From Smittium mucronatum (taxonomy: Eukaryota; Kickxellomycota; Harpellomycetes; Harpellales; Legeriomycetaceae), in contig LSSL01000025.1 of NCBI GenBank assembly GCA_001953115.1, positions 1-29,433 of the forward strand: DNA of 29,433 bases, written 5' to 3'. Made by a program: the position numbers and the translations under genes. Below, piece by piece: positions 20,602 to 29,433 of this stretch (its first letter is position 1; the number at the start of each line of letters is the position of its first letter). The notes under the pieces are model-generated. The model saw only the letters and a list, made by a program, of their open reading frames with translations, was not told where the DNA came from and made no database searches.

Positions 20602-21961
20602 TTAATATAAAGTAAAATATATTTGATCAGAAAATTTTGAGCTGCTAAAACCAGTCTCTGAAGAAGCACAACTTTTACCAAAAAAAAATTTTAAAAAAAA
20701 TTCTTTGTTGTAAGAGCCAAAAAAATCCAATGAATTTAGATTTTCCTTGAGAATTATGGATATCTTTCTATTTTTTATGGATATTTTCATTTTATCCGGT
20801 CTTTTTCAAATCAATTCTAGTTCTTCCACCCTTACCAAATCATAAAAATTCAATTATTTCGGTCTTAATGGATACTTTGATATATGAAAATTTTCAAGTG
20901 GTATACATACATCAGCCAAAGTCTCAACATTCTTTACTGAGCCTCTATAAACGTCTCTAATAAGTTTAAATAAACTATTCATTTTCCCAAAAAAGTTATC
21001 AACAATTATCCTTCCACTAGCATCAATTTTCTGCTGAATGCAAATTTTACTTATTTAGGGCTATTGGGTGATTTCGGGTCAATAATGAAAATCTTTTTCC
21101 AAAAATTGAACTCTACAAAATGCATTTTTGATGGCTTTCTTAGGAATTTTTACTCTGAATTTTCTATCTACCCGGTGTATCCCTTGTCGGTCATAATTGA
21201 CCATTCGCTATAATTACCATTATCTTTGATTTTGTATTCCAAGATCTTTTTCAAAAAATATCATTATGTCGACTCCATAATTTTTGCATAAGGCCGTGCC
21301 ATATACAAAACCTTCTACTGCTGTGCTAAAGAACGCGCATCTACCATTTGGAATTATAGCTATCTCATTTTCACGCAGTATCTGTGGTTTTTTTCGGAGT
21401 AAGAAATCTTTGGATAAGAAATGAACCAGAAGGTCTGTTAATATCAAAAATTATGCAATCAATAATTTTAACTACATCAATATTGCTTTTCAATAGTATG
21501 GATTGATAAATTACGCATCTTTTTTTATCGTGGATAAATATCTTTTCAGTAAGGCATTTCTGACTACAACTCTGAAATTAACAGTAGAGCAAATCAAAAA
21601 AAATTGAAGCTTCGAAATCTGGTCCGATTTTTTAGTATTTAAAATAACTTCTGAGATATGTTAAAAGAATAATTATTTTATTTTTTGATGAAAACTTTGG
21701 TTTTATTTCCTTTTCCCATTTCAGATTTTAACAAATCAACATCGCATGTATATAAATTCCGTCGAAATCTTCCATTTTAAATCCCATCATAAAATAAATC
21801 GATTCAGAGCTCTGTGAAATTTCTTTGTATAACTTAGACTCATAGGTGTCAGAGTCACTATTATAATTATCAGGGATGAAATTGGCCAAAACTGCTTCTT
21901 TTTTATAATCCTCAGTAGCGGCTTTGTATTTTTAAATATCTTGGAACGAGTTTATTTGCAT
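20602..21961 (-). pseudogene. PIF/Harbinger-like DDE transposase, degraded by stops and frameshifts
   Basis: Reading from an ATG at 21961 (MQINSFQDI then a TAA at 21932-21934), the frame gives a Harbinger-type layout. The helix-turn-helix-like block LLTYLRSYFKY*KIGPDFEA lies at about 21610-21670. The first catalytic Asp is in IIDCIIFDINRP (21458-21460). NGRCAFFSTAVEGFVYG (21298-21348) stands where the family has its second Asp. DKGYTG and RKFRVKIPKK follow at about 21140-21190, then GRIIVDNFFGKMNSLFKLI (20957-21012) and LENFHISKYPLR (about 20850-20885), the typical C-terminal block. Further stops lie at 21728-21730, 21632-21634, 21578-21580 and 20806-20808. Frame changes near 21395, 21245, 21170 and about 21025-21160 break the protein. 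The second catalytic Asp reads Gly and the final Glu reads Asp, so it is inactive as read. The family uses DNA cut-and-paste with the DDE nuclease acting at terminal repeats. Confidence 0.8.
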
Positions 21962-24530
21962 TTTATTTCTTAAATTCGGATAATAAATACCAATATTATT
22001 TCCAATTTTTTAGAAAATTTAATTTATATGAACAAAACTACTTTTTGAAAGATCGAGAAAAAAATTTATTTACATTTTTTGGGTAATATATACAAAATAC
22101 TTGGAGCGAGTAAGGTATTTTTTTCGAATATTTTTTAATCGCTGAAATTCATTAAAAAAATATTTTATTGTTTATAGAAAATTCGTTTTTATTAAAAAGA
22201 CCTTTGATTTTATTAAAGTGAATTTTAATTTGTGTTTTTTTATTAACATGAGACAAAAAAAAAATTAAAGTGATCAACTTCATCAACTATCTAACACATA
22301 AACGAATTTTAATAAACTAGAAAATATAACTAAAAAACTCATTTTTTATTGATGAGGGATAACCATTATTTTTTTTTTCTGAATGTATATATTTTTATTT
22401 CAAATAAAAAAAGGGTATGGGCTTTTTAATTGATAAATTGGTTAAAAGAACTGTTTTAAAAGGAAATATGAAAATTTTTTAAGAAGAAAATCAGTTTTAG
22501 TTTTAAAACTACCCGTATTTTTATGTATAAAATCCTAATATTATTTATATCAGCTTTTGTTAAATACGCAAATATATAATTGAATTAAATCTATTTTAAA
22601 ACATATCAACTATCATAAATTTTTTACTAAAACTATATTTCAACATTTTACAGACTCAGTTATATTTTTTCCGATTAACGAAATTTTAATCAATTATTTT
22701 TTCACTTTTTAATTATATGATAAATATATATGAATTTTTTTTTAGATTTCCTAAATCATAATAGCTGGATATATCCGATAAAATCTCTATTGATTATTCT
22801 TTGCTGGGGTTACAAGAATAAAATTTTTATTGGAAAATTTTGGAAATTTTATTAGATCTAGTAATTATTTATATTTCTTTTGGTTTGAAGGTAAAATAAA
22901 GTCACATTTAGCTAACTTTTTACACATTGATAAAATCTGATTGTAAAAATAATCCTCTGATAGGGCATATTCGAATTAACATAACGAAATCAGCTTCTTG
23001 ATTTTGAAAATCGTTTATTTATTAAAAATATGATCTTATTTATAAATATTTTTTATTATTTTTATTAGCTAGTAATCTTTGAATTGAGACTATTTTTCTG
23101 TCAAGATATATTTAATTTACAATTGAATATTTGTTTTTTAAAAAAAAAAAAATTATCATAAATGACACCTGCATTGTAATTTTCACATTTTAAAATTTGA
23201 ATAGAATGAATATGTAGTTAATAATATATTAATTAATATCTATTTGAACTGCTTGGATAATTATTAATGCTTTCCTATAAATTCTAATCAATATGAAAAT
23301 ATCTCTATCATAATTTTATTAAAAAAATATAAATACTCCTTTATCATATATTTACTTATTATTCGTAAATTGAAATTGGATGGCTTGTTATAATCATTAT
23401 TTTCCTATATTTAATCCTGATTTTTTTCTATGTTTTTTTTTTTTGATTTTAGTACCCATTCTATTCTCTTATATTCATTTTTTTAATCCTGAGTACTGCT
23501 ATCCAAAATGTGCTATTTTTTATGAAAAAATATTGGAATTATAATTCACCTTTGCAATATTATAAATTTATTTGGAAAATTTTACAAAATTTCATTTTCA
23601 TTATTTATAAAATTCAAAACTTAATTTTCGAAAAAAATTGTATTCATTACTCTTTTTGAGTTTTTGACGAATTTTCATAGCCTATAGAACTTGGATGGAG
23701 TGTTTTTTTTGGTAAATATTATCTAACTATACATAAATAAATTTTAAATTATTTTATTGAATATTTTTTTTAAAATTTTAACAGGTTTGTTTTTTCAAAA
23801 CAATAGTTAGCAAAAAAATAAAAATGTTAAATTTAAACTTCCTGTAATTTTTTCTTTTCACATCTAAACATTTCAATTTTGGACTTTTAGAAAAAATAAA
23901 AACTTTTTAAAAAATATTGAATCTAGAATATTTTTTTAAAAAAAAATTATTTTTGACAATAATTACAAGTTTTATTATCTTTTTTCTTCATAAATAAAAT
24001 AGTTAAATTGGCTTTAAAATAAAAAAAAATACCTCTATTCGTTTTAATTAGCTATCATAGTTAGGCAAAATTTATAAAACCATAAGCTTCTTCACCAAAT
24101 TTCAGCGAATTTTATTCAAAAGTATGACCCTTGAGTAAATTTACAGTTAAGGATATCCAAATTAACATATTTTCTAATGATAAAATCAATAAAACTATTT
24201 TCCATAAAAATATTAAATAAATTCTGAATACACAGCAAAACCTAAAAAAATTAGATAAATGATATAACAATTTTAAATTATTAAAACAGTAAACCCGTTT
24301 TAGGAAAATAAAGTTTAAAAGAAAAGAAAAAAAAATATGCAGCTTTTTATGCCTAAAAATAATTTAGAAAATCTTTTTTTGCATAAACCTGATTGAAAAT
24401 ATGTTTCCATTATGAGACGAAGTTTAGAGCTAGGTTAGTACCAATTATATAAAAAAATTGTGTATTTTTTTGTTCTATTTTTAATTAATTTTATTGGATG
24501 ATATTTAATTGAAAATTTTGAGTAAAAAAA

Positions 24531-24557
24531 TTATTATTATTATTATTATTATTATTA
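24531..24557. repeat. (TTA)9 microsatellite
   Basis: Nine perfect TTA units, followed by a 9-bp tandem duplication (ACGATTAAT twice, about 24565-24582). Confidence 0.95.
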
Positions 24558-25129
24558 TTTTATTACGATTAATACGATTAATATATTGGGTGATATTATT
24601 TAAAAATTTTAGATGAGCATTTATTTTTCTATAAATATTAAAAGTTGGTTTTTTTAATTCCCAAAAAACTTGTAAAAATAGTCTTCATTTATGATGCAAA
24701 ACTTTTTTAATAAATATCTAAATTATAAAGCCGTATAAAAAAATTATAAAATAAAATTTAATTAAGTTTTAAAGAAATTCAACTATCCTCTATCCAACCT
24801 TTTTTATTTGAAAATATAAGATAAAAATAAATGATATCTATCCAAAATTTAAAAAAAATTATTAGACATTGAATTGGTTGAAGAAATATAAAATATACCC
24901 TGTAAAGATCATAGGTTCAATTTAATTATAAATCCAAAAATCTTTTATGATAAAAATAATTTTATAATATATCCTATTCTTGATAAGAAATAATTTTTTA
25001 TATGAAAAAATACTAAATTTTGGCTTTATTTGATTTCAAACGTAGCTAAGATCATAAAATTCAAAAAAAATTATCTAAAATTTGATGATTATTTGTTTTA
25101 GAAATGTAGTGTTTTGATTTGAAAATTAA

Positions 25130-25387
25130 AAATCGCCACACAAATACGATGAAAATTTAAAAGAATCTGTGGATATACCAATCACTATTTTCATTCAACA
25201 AGAAAATAAAATTAGTGGTAATAAAATTTTTATATACTTATTCACATGTCCAACACATCTATTTTCTCATTATATAACTAATTACAATGTTCTGAAATTT
25301 TCAATCCCTATCGATCAAAAAAAAAGATATGGGGCATTTAAAAATATTTACCTAATTATTAGTGGCTATAATCAACACCACTATTAG
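25130..25387 (+). other. Unidentified open frame of 85 codons
   Basis: The frame is open from after a TAA (25127-25129) to a TAG (25385-25387). It has no ATG at its start; a GTG lies at 25169. The translation is mixed in composition (FTCPTHLFSHYITNYN, PIDQKKRYGAFKNIYLIISG) and less A/T-biased in codon choice than the flanks. I recognise no family. It may be a relic of a coding exon or a chance frame. Confidence 0.18.
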
Positions 25388-27364
25388 ATTAATCATATCA
25401 TCATATGAACTTTATTTTATTCTTAGATTTTTAAAATGCTATGATATTTGCATAATATTAATTTTAATTCTTGTAAAATTATAAATAGTCTTTATTTAAC
25501 CCATCTTTATTCATCATAAAAAACAAAAATATTTTATAATAGCCTTTGAAATTTTTTTGAAAATAATCTAATCAAAATTTTTCTCTTTTTTAGTTTTCTT
25601 CATATAATTTTAACCCAAATAAAATGATTACTATCTTCAAGCTCGCAAAAAAAATTCTATAATTTAACTATATTCACCTTACTTTAATTTAATTATATTC
25701 TAACTTAATATTTTGACTTCATATTTTTCGTAAAAGAAAATATCTGGTTTAATACAAGAATTACAAGATTTTTATATCTGTAAGCATCTTTTAAAGAAAA
25801 ATTCAGTTATGAATCACAAATGGGATTTAATTAATATTTACCTTTTAGATAAAATAATTTCAAAACTTCGGGTCTCTAAAATTATATTATTTAATAAATC
25901 AAAAGATAGATTAAAAATCGGGATATTTTTTTATTTAGTATAAAACAAGTTTTTATTTTTGCTAAAACAATAGCAGGGAAAAAATCAATAAAAATAATTG
26001 GAGGTATTTTTTTTTTTATGCCTTTTATTATATTTTCTTTATACAACAAATGTGTTTTCTTTTATATCTATATGTTTATAAACTTTAATTAAATTTTATG
26101 TGAATTTTAAATATTTAAAGCTCCAACAACAGAAATTTAGTAATAAACAATAAATTGGCTAAATAAATAGAAATTTAAATATAACAATACAATCTCTTTA
26201 AATATAACTTTAATATCAATCTTAGAGATTTTTTTATTTTTCTCAAAATTTGTAAAATAAATAAGAATTAAGAACCCCTATTAATAAATTTTAGAGAAAA
26301 AATCTTTTCATTATTGATTAATGGAAAAACACGTTTTCAAAAAAAAGACAGTATAAACTCTGTAATAATCTCTGAGTACTAAGGGAGAAATTTTCAACTA
26401 AATATTTTTGCTAAAAGTATTTCGGAACTAAAATTTAGCTTTTCTATCGAAAAAAAAAAATTACTAATATTTGCCATGGAATATATTATAGTCAAAAACG
26501 GTAAATGATTCATAAATTTCAGTTAATCCATTTCTGGCTGTTATCTGATATAGATTATCACTGAGCGTAAAAAAATAAACCAACTTAGTAAAAAAAAATA
26601 TATTCTAAAAAAGTACTGTTGTAAATATCAATCGAACTATTATTATGATTTTAAATTTTGCTTGTTTTTCTGCGAATTACTAATGATTTAAAAATATATA
26701 ATATTCAATATTGAATGGATTTGGTTATCCTTATATACGATTGTACAACCAGGCTTGAAATTTTTCAGAAATTATTTACAATTAATTTATTATTGAAGTC
26801 ATATAAATTTACATTTATTAATTTTCCAGTGACTTTCTCTGCATTCCTATTTATTTATTTTCGCTAATGTAATTCAAAGGTTTAGCTAATTTCGAACATA
26901 TGCAATTTCACTTCATAAAATTATCGGTTAATTAAATTTAAATCACAAAAAATTTATTTTTGATTAGTAATCGAAGATATTTTGCTTTTTAAATAGTATT
27001 TTGATCATTTTTTTAATGCTTTTATTAAAATCATGGACATTTTTGAAAATATTAGATGTATGATAATATTTAATTAAATTATTATGTTTTTTATTCATTA
27101 AGTTTTTTTTTCGAAATGGCTTACTTAAATTTCTTTTTTGGCTAATTAAAAATAATTTGAAAAAATCCCCAAATATTCAATAAAGCTAATAAAAATATAT
27201 ATCTTAATATTATAATTAATATAATAAAAATTGCGTATCAAGCAAAATTATCCAATACAAAGCAAAACTGAACTTAATTTTTTTATTATAAATTTACTAA
27301 AGACATCTTCGGCAAAAAAATACACCAAAATATTATAACAAAAAATTCGAGCCAAGAATTTTTC

Positions 27365-27611
27365 ACAACTAATATAAAAACATACTCGCTACAATTGTAT
27401 TTTTATTTGATAACTAAATCTGATTGACTTGGCTATTGACTCTTTTAAATTTTCTACCAAGAATTAAACTTTTAACTCGGTTAAACTAGGTGCGATCTAC
27501 AGCTACAAGTACATAACTTTTCTGTATAGAGGTTTACTTTTTGAATTTATTGTCAAAATCTTCATATTTGATATTTAGTGGATGATCAGTAAGGCTCACA
27601 TTCCTTTTTCT
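27365..27611 (-). other. Possible vestige of a DDE-type integrase or transposase
   Basis: Between a TAG at 27612-27614 and about 27365 one minus-strand frame is protein-like but interrupted (TAA at 27534-27536, TAG at 27486-27488). Its clearest part is SYVLVAVDRT (27489-27518), which resembles the strand around the first catalytic Asp in many integrase and transposase cores (pattern hydrophobic-LVAVD-R-T). No second catalytic residue could be placed. It lies just downstream of LINE copy C in a different frame, so it is not an extension of that protein. Confidence 0.2.
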
Positions 27612-27774
27612 CTATTTTCTAGAGACCTAATTTCAGATTAATTTACAACAGCTGAAGAATTATACAATTTTATTTTAGATAGATTTTCCGATTAATTATC
27701 TATGTGTGGATTCAGGACATCCATTTTTATTTTTACTATCGACTTTTGTGATATTTTTTTCACCTTTTTAATTT

Positions 27775-29433
27775 TTACCAATGATTTTTTGATTCATCTT
27801 GCACTGTCGGTCACCCAGATGGCCATTTAGGCCCTGATGGGCGACCTGATGATGTAGGCTATCCAAACTTGTAAGCTTTTCTATTTGTGATATGCTCGCT
27901 CTCGAGCAGTGCTGGTTTTTAAGAAAACAGATTTTACCCCCAGTTCGGCTCTTACCCGTTCCATAGTGGAATAATTCCCCACATTGGCAACAAATCTTAT
28001 ACCTTTGTTGATTTCGGCCTAAATTTTTTTGACTCGGAATTCTCTCATACCAAAGGTCTCTCCACCGTAACAACCAATAGGCATTAGAACTGAATTTATA
28101 AATATTATTTTTAGGCTAACAGATACTTATTTACGTTTCAAGAATCTATATGCAGCTTAGAATGCTTCTCTGGCCTTTTTTTTGTTATTTTTGATGGTTC
28201 CAGAAACTCCCCATTTGTTATTCATTATGTACCCCAAATATGTATATTGATGAGTATTTAGAATTTTTTTATCTTTTAATATCATATCGATCGATCTCGG
28301 ACTTGAGAAATGCATTGCACCGAAGTTGGGTGCATTTACAATCATCTCTTATGTATTCAACCAATGATTTATATTAGTTAATGCCAATTTAATATCGGTC
28401 TCGGATTAGACCAATACCACGGCTTCGTCGACAAAGAGCAGCCCAGATATTTAAGAAGTGAGTTATGAGACATATACACCTTTAATTCCCTTGAAAAGAT
28501 CGTTAATGTAAAAATCTAATATTATTGGCGATGCTGGGCAGCCTTGTCTCAGCCCGCACAGGTATTCAATAGGTTTGGAGACATCATATCCAAACCTAAC
28601 AGCTATTTTAGGTGTCCTGTACAGGCCCCAGATAGCGTTGAATAACTTCCCCTCAATCCCGAACGCCTTCAGTTTGTACAGCATTTCGGTATGGGGCACT
28701 CGGTCGTACTCTTTGCTATAGTCGATGTAGCATATAAAGGTTTTTATATTTTTAATTTTTTTTAGCCGAGAAATTTCGTATAGGGTGGTCACTTGAGCAG
28801 TGCACTCTTCGAAATTTCGAAATCCAGCTTGTTCTTTGACTAAAATTTTATATTTTTTGTCGATTTGAGCCAATTTGGTAGCTATTATTTTGGATAGTAG
28901 CTTAGAAAGTGTTGGAATAAGCGAAATTCCCCGGTAATTATCTGGGTCTTTCATATCTCCCTTTTTAGGGACCGGCACTAATATACTAGTGTCCATATTA
29001 GTTAGGAATTCCCCAGAATCGTACATAATTTTGATAATTTTGTAAATAATTTTTGCCATTTTTGACTCTGGAATTTTTTCAGATACCACCAGTTTCCATA
29101 CCTCACTGGGTATTCCATCAGTGCCAAGAGCCTTGTTATTAGGTGTATCGCTTAATGCCATGGTAATATCAGACCATTTAATATTAGTGTGGCACTCTGG
29201 GAAGTAGTCGCAGTCGGTTGTTAGCAGTGATTCCAACTTAGTGGCACTGCGGCTATTCCTAGTAGAATAATTGGCCAATTCGCCAAAATGATTATTCCAA
29301 ATTTCAAGCTTTTTGTTTTTTTCAGTTATATAATTTTTATTTTTATCATACACCGGGCCGTCCGAAATGCTGCTGGGCGTGTTCCCAGTGTATGATTTGA
29401 TGGTTCACCAGTAGTTTCTGGAGTCATTATTGA
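27775..29433 (-). pseudogene. LINE copy C: non-LTR reverse transcriptase, eleven stops, no frameshift
   Basis: One minus-strand frame (a single phase) runs from the window edge to about 27775 and matches a LINE reverse transcriptase. Its longest uninterrupted part, 28463-29353, contains IKWSDI, the finger motif ILVPVPKKGD...NYRGISLIPTLSK, EQAGFR, the first catalytic block ICYIDYSKEYDRVPH, LYRTPKIAVRFG and GLRQGCPASPI. In-frame stops follow, then GLLFVDEAVVLV (28409-28444) where the family has FADD: the box now reads FVDE, with the second Asp changed to Glu. Then come YTYLG (28230-28250), MPIGCYGGETFGMREFR and GVKSVFLKTSTARERAYHK, which match copy A. Stops are at 29405, 28463, 28451, 28406, 28349, 28157, 28127, 28019, 27881, 27827 and 27794 (lower coordinate of each). 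The C-terminal zinc finger present in copy A is missing. The frame at 27768-28073 in another phase is a shadow. Confidence 0.88.

Larger units (their letters stand above)
21962..27364. other. AT-rich desert without a recognisable gene
   Basis: About 5.4 kb of AT-rich sequence. The only feature of note besides a (TTA)9 run is an unidentified plus-strand frame at 25130-25387. No terminal repeat matching the Harbinger relic was seen upstream of its start. Confidence 0.5.

Noticed and set aside
24890..24935. GGTTCAATTTAA near 24912 as a possible tRNA T-arm
   Set aside because: No acceptor stem or anticodon arm could be drawn around it.
27768..28073. 101-codon minus-strand frame
   Set aside because: It is a shadow in another phase of LINE copy C. 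The correct phase gives residues that align with copy A, with stops.

Overview
The window looks like a gene-poor, very AT-rich eukaryotic nuclear locus. By eye GC is roughly a fifth to a quarter, A and T homopolymers are everywhere, and almost no long open frame survives. I found no intact conserved host gene, rRNA, tRNA or CRISPR array. What can be recognised is decayed transposon sequence: three copies of one non-LTR retrotransposon (LINE) family, one PIF/Harbinger-like DDE transposase, and two inverted-repeat elements without an obvious transposase. LINE and Harbinger relics in such AT-rich DNA with few genes would fit a large, transposon-rich genome of a parasitic protist or fungus relative, for example a gene-poor microsporidian. 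That placement is inference; no host gene is present to confirm it.

Layout. 1-900: LINE copy A (plus strand), the C-terminal part of the polyprotein with a CCHC zinc finger and two in-frame stops. 901-6093: AT-rich sequence with one unidentified minus-strand open frame next to copy A and some GC-richer islands, including a strong G-quadruplex-type tract at 5747-5763. 6094-9234: candidate DNA transposon or fold-back element with nested inverted repeats and a three-unit 117-bp tandem repeat in its right part. 9620-11565: LINE copy B (plus strand), so decayed that it has no usable open frame, but collinear with copies A and C from the N-terminal side of the reverse transcriptase to the C-terminus. 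11566-18351: AT-rich desert with a few unassigned short frames, ending at a 12-C run and an assembly gap of 451 N (18352-18802). 19304-20596: element with inverted arms of about 147 bp, over 90% alike. 20602-21961: PIF/Harbinger-like transposase pseudogene (minus strand). 21962-27364: AT-rich desert. 27365-27611: possible vestige of a DDE-type integrase or transposase. 27775-29433: LINE copy C (minus strand), a reverse transcriptase with eleven in-frame stops but no frameshift.

The parts do not form a pathway; the window is a record of transposon arrival and decay. The most useful observations come from comparing the three LINE copies. They share motifs, several stops fall where another copy has tryptophan, and copies A and B share one in-frame TGA at the same site with identical spacing (138 nt) to the next conserved landmark. 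None of the mobile proteins looks functional: the RT catalytic box is altered in copies B and C, and two of the three DDE residues of the transposase are changed.
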